Positions 46,772 to 59,220 of a DNA stretch of 64,000 nucleotides are shown piece after piece. The notes under the pieces are model-generated. The model was not told the DNA's origin and searched no databases. It was given only the letters and a program-made list of their open reading frames with translations. Numbering within the stretch: position 1 is the first letter of the stretch; each line of letters begins with the position of its first letter. The DNA is from Quercus robur (Eukaryota > Streptophyta > Magnoliopsida > Fagales > Fagaceae). The stretch is from contig NC_065538.1 of assembly GCF_932294415.1 (NCBI RefSeq), forward strand, positions 49,538,343 through 49,602,342, written 5' to 3'. The translations under genes were made by a program, and so were the position numbers.

Positions 46772-47130
46772 GATTATTCAATATTTAATAATATAGTGAT
46801 ATATTCATATGGTGTTTCTTATTTTTATGTAATAATTATTTTTACTAATGTAAGTCGTTTTATTTAGAGAATACTTAATAATTTTTTCTAATTTGGTGAT
46901 ATTAATTAGTCTCTTTTACAAGGAGAATTATAATTTAATAGAGATTATTCAATATTTTAAGAATATAGTGATATATTCATATGACATTTCTTATTTTTAT
47001 GTAATAATTATTTTTACTAATGTAAAATAAGAGAGCACAAATTCGTTTTATTTAGAGAATACTTAATAATTTTTCATAATTTGGTGATATTAATTAGTCT
47101 CTTTTATGAGGAGAATTATAATTTAAATCT
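46772..47130. repeat. 171-bp tandem duplication inside the CACTA element
   Basis: Units begin at 46772 and 46943 with GATTATTCAATATTT and share TATAGTGATATATTCATATG, TTTATTTAGAGAATACTTAA and TGGTGATATTAATTAGTCTC. The second copy is a few bases longer (an AAATAAGAGAGCACAAATT insertion). Confidence 0.9.
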
Positions 47131-47193
47131 CTCCTTTAGTTTGTTGTAACAATAGAATTATCAAGATAAAAAAAATAAAAAATAAAAATCTAC

Positions 47194-47938
47194 TGTGGGG
47201 ACTATGGCCCAAAGTAACGAGTTGGACCTTGGGCCCATCCGAGGACGCCAGCTTGTCCGAGGAGACAACATGGCTTAAGCGATCCATGTTAAGCCTATCA
47301 CGGGAAACAAAGAAAAAAGGTCCGAGGAGGAATTCCTCCTCGGACACTGAAAATTTGGAGCGGAGGTACGTCCAAGCCACTGAAGCCCATCCCCTAAATA
47401 CGTGAAAAGGAAGGAAACACAAAATATCTACGCAAAATCTACCACCACCACCACATTGAATGCACTACAGCTACTTTCCTAGCCGCATTAATGCGGAGAA
47501 GACCCCTGAACAATGTTACCTTGGCTACCACAATTCACAAAGGACTGAAAGAGGTGTCTAATGGGATGGGTGCTCAAGTGGAGGCTTGGATGATCAATAA
47601 GTGTAAAGCCTAGATAATAAGAAAGGGCCTATATAATGTATAGAAGCCCCCATAAGGAAGGGGACGGAAAAAGGAAGGTAGGATACTGTAGCATGCAAAG
47701 AAACCCTAATGTACTGGTCTGTATACATAAATTAAGTTTTGAGTCTCCTCGGACTGTGAGATCTTTCAATGTAATGGCTTTTGTTCTTGTCCATGTGTAC
47801 CTTTATCCCATGCAAGCCTTTGTTTAACTTATCTAAACCTAGTTCTTTGACCCATACTCTACAAAATTCATTGTATTGGGCTTTTTTGGATCAAGACTTC
47901 ACAAGATAGGGGTTTGGGCTCCAAACTGTGTCCTTAGA
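47194..47938 (+). repeat. 5' LTR of the Tat-type gypsy element
   Basis: This 745-bp LTR starts TGTGGGGACTATGGCCC. With the 3' LTR (57168-57909) I counted roughly 45 differences by eye (about 6 percent), mostly transitions. A TATA-like TATATAATG lies at 47630. TCTAC (47189-47193) is the left target duplication. Confidence 0.95.
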
Positions 47939-47939
47939 A

Positions 47940-47957
47940 TTGGCACCGTCTGTGGGA
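47940..47957 (+). promoter_or_regulatory. Primer-binding site of the gypsy element
   Basis: TTGGCACCGTCTGTGGGA begins two bases after the LTR and resembles the TTGGCGCCGTCTGTGGG motif common in Tat-lineage elements, with one G-to-A change. I do not assign the tRNA. Confidence 0.75.
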
Positions 47958-47992
47958 AAGAACTTGAGTGTTAGTAAGTACGACGGTTAAGC

Positions 47993-49960
47993 ATGGCAGG
48001 ATCAAGTCCACACCAAGAAAGTCCACACCAAGAAAATCCATGCCAAGCTGACCCTCAGCAGACAGAACCTATTGGGCCTCAGCGGCAAAATAATCCTCCT
48101 AACCCTGGGCCAAATCTAGGCAACGAAAGGAACCGAGAAGGAAGCGTACATACTACTCAGACGAGCCAAAGCCACTCCCAAGTAGGTAGTCGCATATCCC
48201 AAAGGCAAAACAACTATCAGGCCATGCAGCGAGAGATAGACAACCTGAAAAAGAAGTTGCGTTGTGCACAGCAAAGGCAGTCCCTTTCCAACTCAGACAT
48301 ATCCTCTAATAAGAAAGTGGATGTCAGTTACAGGTGAAGATCAAGAACTCCCCCAAGTGAAACCTTTTCCTACGAAAAGGAGCAGCGCCCTGAACGGAGG
48401 CATAGGATCCCATCTAGTAAGGGTTTGGGTAATGATGCCATGAACAAAGCACTAGATCAGATCTCCATATCACCCTTCGCGCATAGGATAGAAGGGGCTA
48501 AACTACCACGACGTTTCCATCAACCTACGTTTACCATTTACAACGGCCGAGCAGACCCTGTAGAGCATGTGAGCCAATTTAACCAAAGAATGGCTATCCA
48601 TTTTCGAAATGAGGCTCTAATGTACAAAGTTTTTCCGTCCAGCCTAGGACCCGTGGCGATGAGATGGTTCAACAGCTTGAAGACGAACTCCATAGATTCC
48701 TATAAATAGCTCACTCAAGTTTTCTGCTCTCGCTTTATTACGAATAGCAGAGTCCCTCGGCCCCTAAGTTCGTTATTATCCTTATCTATGCACGAAGGGG
48801 AAACCTTAAAGGCGTATTCGGACAGGTATTAGGAGATGTATAACGAGATGGATGAAAACCACGATGACGTCGCCATCAGCACGTTCAAAAGTGGTCTCCC
48901 CACCGAGCACGGTTTAAGGAAGTCTCTAACTGGTAAACCCATCACCAATGTTTGCCAACTGATGGACAGGATTGACAAATACAAAAGGGTGGAAGAGGAC
49001 CAGCTACAAGGGAAAGGAAAGGAGAAGATTATCCCCCCCAAAGGGAATGATTACAGGTCAGAACGATATAACAGTAACCAGCCGAGAAGGGATTTTTCGA
49101 GACAGGCTGGACAAACCAACATGCAAGCGATTAATGCCGTATTCAGAGAGCCGGTGCAACAGGTTCTAGAGAAAGTCAAAAATGAACCTTTCTTCAAATG
49201 GGCGAGTAAAATGGCCGAAGACTCCTCAAAACGTAACCAGAACCTGTATTGTCATTATCATCAAGACCACGGGCATACCACCGAGGATTGCAGGAATCTA
49301 TGGAATCACCTAGATCAGTTAGTCCGAGAAGGAAAATTACGCCACCTTTTACACCCCTTTAGCGGTCATCTGGGTCAGGCATTTCAAGAGCCTCGAAAAG
49401 ATGTATCTTTGAGACCTCTCATGGGGACGATACACGTCATCCTCGCCACTCCAGGGAGGACCGGCTCTTTTCCCTCCGGGGTGCTGTTTGTGGCTCGGCT
49501 CCCCACCGAGGATGGTGAAAAGGAGTCCAAAAGATCTAAAAAGGGAAACTCGCCTGTGTTGGGGTTCTCGGACAAGGATAAGATAGGAACTATCCAACCT
49601 CATGACGATGCTTTGGTAGTTACATTAAGGATCGGAGGGTTCGACATGAAGAGAGTACTGATGGACTCGGGCAGTGCTATGGAAGTGATGTACCCTGACC
49701 TGTATAGGGGGCTGAACCTAAAGCTTGAGGACTTAACAGCTTATGACTCTCCTCTTATAAGTTTCGAAGGGAAGACTGTCATACCAAAAGGGCAGATCAG
49801 ATTGCCCATACAGACCAGATCAGAGGTGGTGGAGGTGGATTTTATTGTGGTCGACGCCTACTCACCCTACACGGCCATAGTAGCCAAACCTTGGCTCCAT
49901 ACCCTAGGAGCCGTTTCTTCTACACTTCACCATAAGGTAAAATACCCGTCGGGGGGCTAA
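47993..49960 (+). pseudogene. Gypsy gag-protease, interrupted
   Basis: This encodes the capsid polyprotein and aspartic protease of a Ty3/gypsy Tat-lineage element. Three open blocks (47993-48337, 48425-48709, 48836-49960) stay readable across in-frame stops near 48338, 48707 and 48828. The gag core is at about 48480-49000 (FTIYNGRADPVEHV, MRWFNSL). A CCHC-like knuckle (CHYHQDHGHTTEDC) follows near 49250. The protease has its active-site triad in VLMDSGSAMEV (Asp at 49664). The first ATG at 47993 is about 35 bases after the primer-binding site. The stops show that this copy cannot make its own capsid. Confidence 0.92.
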
Positions 49961-52900
49961 GTGGAAGAGATTGGTGGAGATCAAGCCATAGCTAGGCAAT
50001 GCATGGTAGCCGCCATCTCACGCCGGTCCGGCGCAGAATCCTCGGCGTCTGTGAAAAAGGACTTATAGCAATCAACCACCTCGGCAGCACAAGTCGGTGA
50101 ATTAGCCGAGGAGATAAAATGTGAAAATTTAAAAAGGGTTGCCATTGACAATAATCTAGAAAGATTTTTCCAAGTCAGCTCGGAATTACCTCTCCAAGAA
50201 AAAGGGGAACTGATCGGGTTTCTGAGAAGGAATGTTGATGTATTTGCATGGGATGCCTACAATGCCCCGAGAGTTGACCCTAATCTCATTTGTCACTACC
50301 TAAACTTTAACCTATCTTCTATTCCAAAGAAGCAGCCACCCCGGCGCCCGTTGAAAGAGCATGCCGACGCTGTTAGGGATGAAGTGATGAAGTTGAAAAA
50401 GGCAGGGGCTATCAAAGAAGTCTTTTACCCCAAGTGGTTGGCAAATACAGTGGTGGTAAGAAAGAAGACGGGGAAGTGGCGAGTCTGCGTAAACTTCACA
50501 GACTTAAACAAGGCGTGCCCAAAGGACCCGTTCCCGTTGCCTCAAATAAACCGATTGGTAGATGCGACTGTAGGCCACCCCCGAATGAGCTTCCTGGATG
50601 CCTTCCAGGGTTATCATCAAATACCACTGGCTCTAGAAGATCAGGAGAAGACAGCGTTCATGACACCCATCGGAAACTACCACTATAAGGTGATGCCTTT
50701 TGGTTTAAAGAATGCAGGGTCAACCTACCAAAGGATGATGACCAGAATGTTCGAACCACAACTAGGCAAGGCTATTAAAGTCTACATAGACAATATGGTA
50801 GTAAAAAGTAAAGTGGTGTCCGAGCACGTGAGAGACCTTGAAGTCATTTTTGGCATCTTGAGAGAGCACAAGCTGCGCCTCAATGCTTCTAAGTGTTCAT
50901 TTGGCATCGGGTCTGGTAAATTTCTGGGCTATATGGTAACTCACAGGGGAATAGAGGTAAGCTCAGACCAGATCAAAGCGATTAATAGCCTACAAGCTCC
51001 TCAGAACCCAAAAGAAGTACAGAAAATCATTGGAATGATCGTAGCATTAAATCAGTTCATTTCCCAATCTGCAGACTGATGCCGACCTTTCTATCTCTTG
51101 ATGAACAAGTGGAAAGGATTTGAATGGTCCGAGGATTGTGCCCTAGCCTTCTAACAACTTAAAAAATACCTGTCACGGCCACCTATCATGTCTAGTCCGG
51201 AGGCCGACGAAGTTCTGTTCGCATACATAGCAGTGGCCTCTCAAGCTGTAAGCTTGGTATTAATACGGGTTGATAATGGCATATAGCGACCAGTATACTA
51301 TGTAAGTAAATCGTTACATGAAGCTGAAGTGCGCTACTTACCACTGGAAAAGGCAATTCTTGCAGTAGTGCATGCCACGCGAAAACTTCCCCACTACTTT
51401 CAGGCACACACAGTCATTGTCCTGACTCAACTTCCCCTCCGGTCGGTGCTCCGAAGCGTCGATTACACAGGAAGAATCGCCATGTGTAGTACGCTTCTAG
51501 GGGCTTTCGATATTAAGTACATGCCTCGGACCTCTGTCAAGGGCCAAGTCCTCGCGAATCTAGTCGCTGAATTTGCTGAACCCTCTGTAGAGGCAGTAGC
51601 GGAGGAGGAAAACATGGATGGAAAATCGGTTGGCACAATCTCTACACAAGGAGTCTCGCGACGGAAGGTCTACGTTGATAGCGCGTCAAACCAGAAAGGA
51701 TCTGGGGTAGGGCTAGTTCTAATATCGCCCGAGAGGATTACCATTGAAAAGTCATTAAGACTTGGGTTCTCGACTACAAACAATGAAGCCGAGTATGAGG
51801 CTTTGCTGCAAGGAATGGTCATGGTGTAAAAAATGGGCGGAAAAGCAATAGAAGCGTTCTCGGACTCCAGACTGGTTGTAGGCCAGGTGAGGAGCGAGTT
51901 GGAGGCTAGAGATACGAGAATGCAGGAGTACCTTGGTCAAGTCAAACGTCTGCAATTAGACTTCGAATTTTTTAACTTGACGCATGTCTCTAGGAGTGGG
52001 AACACACATGTGGATTCGTTGGCCGCTCTTGCCACATCTTCGGCGCAGGATCTACCACGAATGATCCTTGTTGAGGATTTATGCAAGACAGATACAATCA
52101 AAAAGGATACAGTTTGAATCCATCAAGTCAGAATGAATCCGAGATGGATGGACCCCATAGTGAGTTTCCTCAAAGATGATGTATTGCCCGAAGAAAAATT
52201 GGAGGTCGAGAAGATACGAAAGAAGGCTCCTAGGTTTTGGTTGTCAGAGGACCACAAGCTATACAAGCGCTCCTACTTTGGACCATATTTATTATGCGTA
52301 CACCCAAAGGCATCAGAGTCATTGCTTGAAGAACTGCATGAGGGAATTTGTGGGAGTCACACGGGAGGAAGATCGCTAGCACACAGAGCACTCACCTAAG
52401 GGTACTGGTGGCCGAGCATGCAAAAAGAGGCCCAAGAATATGCAAAGAAATGCGATCAATGCCAGAGATTCGCCCCAAATATCCACCAACCAGGGGGAGT
52501 CCTTAACCCCCTCTCTAGTCCTTAGCCCTTCGCCCAATGGGGTCTGGATATTGTCAGCCCTTTCCCAAAAGCAGTAGGGAACAAGCGATACTTAATAGTC
52601 GGCACGGATTACTTCACCAAATGGGTTGAGGCTGAGCCTTTAGCTAACATCAGGGACGTGGATGCAAAGAAGTTCATTTGGAAAAACATCATTACACGCT
52701 TTGGAACTCTTCGCACCCTTATCTCGGACAACAACCTCCAATTTGATAGTAAAAATTTCAGGAAATATTGCTGTGACTTTAGAATCACAAACCGATATTT
52801 CACTCCAGCCTATCCCCAAGGAAACGGGCAAGCCGAAGCTGTGAATAAGGTCATAGTGAACGGGCTGAAAAAGAGACTGGATGATGCAAAGGGAAGATGG

Positions 52901-53371
52901 GTGGAAGAACTACCACACGTCCTATGGACCTACCGAACCATGCTGCGATTGTCAAAGGGAGAAACTCCTTTTTCGATGACTTATGGGGCTAAGGCTGTGC
53001 TCCCCCTAGAAACTAGCTTCCCACCGTTGAAATCCAGCACTTTTACTCCAAGAAATAATGACGAGTTACTAGGGAGAAGTCTAGATTTAGCCAAGGAGAA
53101 AAGAGAAAAAGTGATGATCCAATTGGCCTATTTCCACCAAAAGTTAAAGCAGGGGTACGATACTAATGTAAAATTAAGGCCACTAGGGCCAGGCGACCTC
53201 GTGATGAGAAAAATTTTTGGCAGCGCCAAGAACCCTTCCTGGGGTAAGCTGGGACCCAACTGGGAAGGACCATATCGCATCACCTTAGTGGCAGGAATAG
53301 GTGCTTATTATCTGGAAGACCTAGATGAGAAAATTGTACCTCGCCCGTGGAATGTAAATAATCTGAGATGA
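49961..53371 (+). pseudogene. Gypsy pol: RT, RNase H, archaeal-type RNase H, integrase (broken)
   Basis: The reading continues from protease into reverse transcriptase (50351-51079; VNFTDLNKACPKD, FLDAFQGYHQI, MPFGLKNAGSTYQ). The catalytic YxDD box reads YIDN (50783-50794), so the second aspartate is lost. A gypsy RNase H follows (about 51290-51590), then a second, archaeal-type RNase H (KVYVDSASNQKGSG, NNEAEYEALLQG; 51660-52070); this pair marks the Tat lineage. The integrase has the HHCC finger (HEGICGSH, CDQC) split by TAA at 52397-52399 and by TAG at 52523-52525, then the catalytic Asp in GLDIVS, Asp in LISDN and Glu in GNGQAEAVNK. Several stops plus YIDN make it non-functional. Confidence 0.93.
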
Positions 53372-53452
53372 TATTATTATTAATGAAAACAGCTATGCCT
53401 GTATTGTGTCCCGTGATCATCGCGTATTTGTTGGCTCACTTCCATCTACACT

Positions 53453-53770
53453 AGTTTTAAACAGAACCTAAGTCCTGCATGGCTCCTCGGACCACAGGCT
53501 AAAGGGAAATTAACAACTTATGGCATCTATACAAGTTTTAAACAGAACCTAGGTCCTGCATGGCTCCTCGGACCACGGGCTTAGGGGAAATTAACAACTT
53601 ATGGCATCTATACGAGTTTTAAACAGAACCTAGGTCCTGCATGGCTCCTCGAACCACAGACTTAGGGGAAATTAACAACTTATGGCATCCACACAAGTTT
53701 TAAATAGAACCTAAGTCTTGCATGGTTCCTTGGACCACAGGCTTAGGGGAAATTAACAACTTAGGACTTC
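53453..53770. repeat. About 81-bp tandem repeat, four copies, between integrase and the antisense gene
   Basis: Units start at about 53453, 53532, 53614 and 53696 with AGTTTTAAACAGAACCTAGG and end with AACTTATGGCATCTA. This places an array exactly between the two convergent genes of the element. Confidence 0.88.
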
Positions 53771-54095
53771 TATGCAGTTCTAAGGTATGTTCATAGTCTT
53801 GCATGATAGCATTTATCGTTTAAAGTTCATTACACAATTCTGTTTCTTCTCATTTGCTTATATTGGTAAGGTTGTTGCAAACATCAACTAAAGAAACAGT
53901 CACATTGACTCGGAACAATATAATAAAATTCCATCAACATCAATCATAAAGACAAAAAATGAGAGGAAGAGCATTTGTATTGATAAACCAAGAATAATAC
54001 AATGAGAGGTCTTTGCAAAAGAACAAAATGCAATACAACTTCTGTCCGAAATAAAAAATATATATATACAGTAATAATAATAAGAACCCTAGGAG

Positions 54096-56700
54096 CTAAG
54101 ACTCAGCAGGAGGATCTTCTTTTTGCTCTGGCTGAGGAGATGGAACATCCTTGACTTGGGGACCTGCCCCATGATCCTCAGCCTCAGTGATTGCTTCCTT
54201 AGCAAGATCCTTGGCCTTGGAGGAGGTTTTCTTTCCCTTACCCTTGCCTTTACCCTTCTCTTCCTCCACATCCTCAACCCGGACGGCGACCTGACCAGAG
54301 CCCCCGGTAATTTCAGCTAGGGGGTGGCATCAGGAACAGCCGTGGGCTGCTTAGAAGCTTCAGTGGTATCGGCAGGGATCTCCCGGATCTCTAGAGGGAA
54401 GAAGACCTTCTCGAGCAATCTCAAGGCAGAGTCTGCAGGGATCCCTGCAGCATTAAGAGCCTGAGCCCATGAAATGCTGCCGTAATCCCTGCATACCTCT
54501 GGCAGCTCCTCGGAAAGCCTTGCCTCAGTCTCCTCCACTCCGAGCTGGTAAGCAGCCCTTTTTTCAGCCTCAGCTGCTTCCTTGACTAGTTGAGCTTCTT
54601 CCTTGGCAAGCCGGGCCTCTTCTTTGGCTTTCTGCAACGCGGCCTTGAGATCCAGTACGGCTTGCTTTTCAGTAGCAAGGTTGGTCTCAGTCACGTACAG
54701 TTTCTGGCGTTGATCGTCAGCTTGTTTTTCAGCAGTCTTCAAGCCAGCCTCAGCACTCTTACAGCCTGACTCAGCCTCCTTGAGCTTCTCAGATAGCTCG
54801 TAATGATCCAGCTTGAGGGCTCCTAGAGCCTTCTCCACCTTAGCACGAGAGAGGGCTTCAACATCAGCTAACTTACGATTGTCGCGGCACCACTCCTTGG
54901 CCACAAATACTTGTTGAGTGATCTGCCCAAGAAGTGACAAGATAACAAGTTAAAATATGACATGATCCAATGATCTTACCGATGAGAGGATGAATTGCCT
55001 TACCATCGCAAGCTCTCTCTTCAGGGATAAGAAGAGTTTAGACTGTGAAAATCGCCTGTAAGCCTCTATGTCCCTGGGAAGGAGAACGGGTTACTCTAGG
55101 GCTTCAGCAATGTACCCCTCTCGGCCCCTATTATACTCTCGAATTGAAGCATTATAGGGAATGGCTACTCCGTCCACTTCGAGTCGGGGGCTCCAAGTGC
55201 GCGGAGGCACACACACTTCAGCCCGCTCCATCTCCTCTTGGCTCTCCACAAATGGAGCCCTTTTGTCCCGATGCTCCTGAGTTGTTTTTTGTTGTTTACT
55301 GCCCTGGCGAGGACCCACCTTGCCTTCCTCGAGGGACTCAACCGACCTTTTCTTCTTCAGGTTGGGATTAACTTTCAAGCCGAGATCAGCAGGGATTTGC
55401 GGAGTAGTAGGAGGAAGGACAGAGGTCTGGGACTTGGCAGGCGCCTTCGATGATTGCCCCTTGCCTCGGGCAGCCATTAGCTCTCGCAAAATTTTTCCTT
55501 TGTTGGAGGCCATGTTGTCCACTTCCTCGTCCGAAGAGTTGTCCGAGCAGGCAATAATAAGAGGGGCGCCGATCACGGAGTTTCTATCCGGTTTTCCCTT
55601 AACGTCTGAAAGCTCGATCAGGGGAGCTCTTAGAATATCCTCCTCAAAAGTAGAACTCGTCTATCTCCTCCTCAAGAGAAAGACAGGATGGTTTAGTATC
55701 TTCTTCAACACGTGCTGCAACTTTGGAATTATCTTGTGGAAGTGGTTGTGCAGCTGGCTGAGGATTCTGAATACCAGGCAAAACAACCGGTCTAAGATCG
55801 TCTCGAGCCAAAAACCTCGGCTTCGACACGTCAATCCTTGCCAACCTTGGACTATTGGCTCTTATGGAATGGCTGATGTCTAGGAAAGCGCGGGACAAGG
55901 GCTCATAACCCAAAATCAGATGAGCCGTACGTAGTTGTCTGTCCTCGTTAACGTAGATCTCTGACCTCAAAAGATAGTTTAAGGCCTGAACGTTTACGTG
56001 GCTCAGTCGAGAAGCGATGTGTGCTCTATCTGCAAAACAGCCGAGAAGGAAATTGTAGTTAAGTTACAAAAATTTTGAATCTTCAATCAAAGGAAAGAAA
56101 AACTAAAGGGTTAAACCCCCTTCCCAGGGGATTGATCCTAAAGGCACCACACCTGGATCTCCTGCCCGAGTTGGACAATGAAGACCATCGCTCCACTCTC
56201 CCGAGGCAATAAGAAAGTCATCTTTCATACGCTTATTGGATTTAGGAAGACAGGAGATTAGCCTAATGATCTCGGACTGAGATTTAAGGTAGTATCCCGC
56301 TTTGTCGAGATGGTAGCACTCGTACAGGTGAACTACGTCATGCCATGTAAGGCCCAAACCCATCCGCTCGTTCAGAACATCTATGCTGCCTAAGACCCTA
56401 AACAGGTTGGGAATGCACTGGTGCGGTGTCAACCTATGGTTACGCAAATAATCCCGAGTAATCCTACGCATGAGAAGCGTCATTCCTCCTTCTATAAAAG
56501 CAATCATGGGAATGATGACTTATCCCACGTCCCTATCGGTCAGCACTCGGTTTGGAGGATAGTACTCCAAAACCACCCCCTACGGGATGCGGTACTTTGC
56601 CCTAAAGGCCTCTATGGCGGCCGGAGTATCTACTAAACACTTGAATCTACCCATCTAGTCGAACCGGTGGGCTGAGGAGGAAGGCCGAGGTGAAAATTGG
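54096..56700 (-). pseudogene. Antisense, intron-containing gene inside the gypsy element
   Basis: On the strand opposite gag-pol, open blocks (about 56654-56103, 55970-55644, 55576-55091, 54940-54317) read as one protein. The N-terminal part (RFKCLVDTP, HQCIPNLFRVLG, GLGLTWHDVVHLYECY) resembles plant transposon-associated proteins of unknown function. The later part is a long Ala/Glu/Lys coiled coil, then a Lys/Gly-rich tail. A clean intron is at 54923-55003 (GTAAGG donor, TTGGGCAG acceptor, phase 0); another acceptor (GTTTTGCAG) lies at about 56031. Stops (for example TAG next to 56654, TAA near 55090) and a one-base shift in a C run near 54320 break it; the last frame ends with TAG at 54096-54098. 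Function unknown. Confidence 0.75.
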
Positions 56701-56902
56701 GGTTACGAAGAGGAAGTAGAACTTACAAGTATCCTTACAACAATCTCTGAAGCTCTCAGAGATTTCCTTAGGGAAAGGTTTCTCACTGAAGTAGTCACGG
56801 AAATTCGAAGGCCTGGAACGTTAATGAAGAACTAGGCGCTGGGATTCTCTGGCGAACTTGAGTATTAGTAGAAAAGAAAAGCAGAAAGAGCTTCCCCAAG
56901 GC

Positions 56903-56910
56903 CTTATATA
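56903..56910 (-). promoter_or_regulatory. TATA box of the antisense gene
   Basis: On the minus strand this reads TATATAAG, inside the element, about 250 bases before the first coding block of the antisense gene. Transcription would start near 56875. The downstream leader is CT-rich. It suggests that the antisense gene has its own promoter, separate from the LTRs. Confidence 0.6.
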
Positions 56911-57167
56911 GCAAAGGAGGAAAGGGAAGGTCACTCCTGCCCAAAATTCTAGGAAGAATGCCAGCCGTTAGATTTGCGTTTCGCCACTGGATGGGGGAGA
57001 CATAAAGCCGCCTAGAGTAATAAGTCGCACCTCGTAATTTGTAATGCGTCAGAAGCAACTGTCCCCACACGTGCAAACCGAAAACTAATTGATCTTATCC
57101 CTTAAAAAAGTCAAAACCCCGCTTTTCTCCTCTGAAGGAGATAAAAACCGGAGTTTTGAGGGGTTAT

Positions 57168-57909
57168 TATGGGGACTATGGCCCAAAGTAACGAGTTGGG
57201 CCTTTGGCCCGTCCAAGGACTCCAGCCTGTCCGAGGAGACAACATGGCTTAGGTGATCCATATTAAGCCTATCACGGGAAACAAAGAAAAAAGGTTCGAG
57301 GAGGAATTCCTCCTCGGACACTGAAAATCCGGAGCGGAGGTACGTCCAAGCCACTGAAGCCCATCCCCTAAATACGTGAAAAGGAAGGAAACACAAAATA
57401 TCTAAGTAAAAGCTGCCACCACCACATTGAATGCACTACAGCTACTTTCCCGGCTGCATTAATGTGGAGAAGACCCCTGAACAGTGTTACCTTGGCTACC
57501 ACAACTCACAAAGGACTGAAAGAGGTGTCTGATGAGATGGATTCTCAAGTGGAGGCTTGGATGATCAACAAGTGTAAAGCCTAGATAATAAGAAAAAGTC
57601 TATATAATGTATAGAAGCCCCCTTAAGGAAGGGGATAGAAAAAGGAAGGTAGGATACTGTAGCATGCAAAGAAACCCTAATGTATTGGTCTGTATACATA
57701 AATTAAGTTTTGAGTCTCCTCGAACCGTGAGATCTTTCAACGTAATGACTTTTGTTCTTGTTCATGTGTACCTTTATCCCATGCAAGCCTCTGTTTAACT
57801 TATCTAAACCTAGTTCTTTGACCCATACTCTACAAAATTCATTGTGTTGGGCTTTTTTGGATCAAGACTTCACAAGATAGGGGTTTGGGCTCCAAACTGT
57901 GTCCCCACA
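57168..57909 (+). repeat. 3' LTR of the Tat-type gypsy element
   Basis: This 742-bp LTR matches 47194-47938. Its first dinucleotide is TA rather than TG, while its end is CA. TCTAC (57910-57914) is the right target duplication, identical to the left one at 47189-47193. A TATA-like TATATAATG is at 57601. Confidence 0.95.
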
Positions 57910-57914
57910 TCTAC

Positions 57915-58910
57915 CAAAATATTTTGAGGAAAAAAACACACTTTAAATTACTTATTATTATCTCTTTTTTCTTTTTTCTTTTCTTTTTTTGGTTTGAGGG
58001 GTGTCTTTGTCAACAATTTTTTTTTGAAGTTTTTTTTTTTTTAATTTATAATTTATTTATTTATGTATTACTTTTTGAAACATCACCATCATCTCTAACA
58101 TTAAGGCATTGACGGCTCAATTCAAGTGCGTCATATTCTAGCACACTCGCAGACAAGGGAACATGGTAGAACATAGCCTTGCAAGAACAGCATGTAATTT
58201 TCCTCCTTTTTGTACTTGGATGGAGGAAGTCCCTCTGTCTTCTTTTGTTGTGTATTCTACAGAAACTATCAATAATACGTGAGCCCCTTGCTTTTTAGGG
58301 GTGGCTTCTCAAAAAAAAAAAAAAAAAAAAATTGTTAAGTAGCAATTTTAGTCAATTCCCTACTTGTCTGTCACATCCTAACGAGCAACAACCAAAGTGT
58401 TTTTGCAACCAAAATTGTCCTCATAAATTTCAAGCCCTACCCCCATCTACCAAATTGCCAACTTCAACACTTCAGTGCTCTACTTTTCAAAGCATTTCCC
58501 CCCAAATCTTATTCAATTTCAAAAATTTATGTCAATTTGTTAAAAAAATTTCAAGCACTATTCTTTCTTCGAAATTATTTTCCAGTAAAGATTTTTATTT
58601 TATTTTTAGGTCTTACTGGTGTGGTGTCCAACTTCATTCCCATTTGGGAATATATATGGGGAATTGTGTAAACTAACTTTATGCCGACTAAATTGCCAAT
58701 TTCAAACCCACAACCTATAGGGTATCATTCAAAAGGCAAACGTGGGGCCTTGTTTTTTGCAACAATCCAAAATTTTATATATATTTTTTATTTTTTACCT
58801 GTCAAACTAATTTTTAATAATTATTGTTAATAACTTATGTAGGTCTTCTTCTCACCCTTTTTTTTTTTTGGAAATTTCCTTAGCAGGTAGTGTGTATTTA
58901 GGATAGCTTA
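57915..58910 (+). mobile_element. CACTA interior with a poly(A)-tailed retro-insert
   Basis: It is AT-rich with T runs. At about 58090-58332 a stretch ends in GGGTGGCTTCTC and a 22-base A run, the signature of a LINE or SINE 3' end on the plus strand. No coding was recognised; its 5' border and target duplication are unclear. Confidence 0.4.
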
Positions 58911-59063
58911 GGGGCTGTTTGGCCAAGGTTTTTTCATCACTCAATTTCCATCACTCATCACTCATCACTCAATTTTTCACACCCGTTTGGCATCATCACC
59001 CAATTTCGATCACTCAATATTTTTCACACTATTTGTGGGCCCATACCTGTTAGCCGGTGTAGC

Positions 59064-59094
<31 letters not shown>

Positions 59095-59174
59095 AGTACC
59101 CAAACTCACCGAAGCTAAAAAAAAAAATAATAAAAAAAAAAATAAAAAACTAGAACTAAAGAACAAACCAGTGG

Positions 59175-59220
<46 letters not shown>

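Noticed and set aside
47123-47422. 99-codon minus frame, repeated at 57085-57396
   Set aside because: The two are equivalent positions in the gypsy LTRs; repetition reflects the LTR pair, not a gene family.
58090-58332. tRNA-derived SINE
   Set aside because: The poly(A) end is clear but I could not find convincing A and B boxes or a target duplication, so only a poly(A)-tailed insert is claimed.
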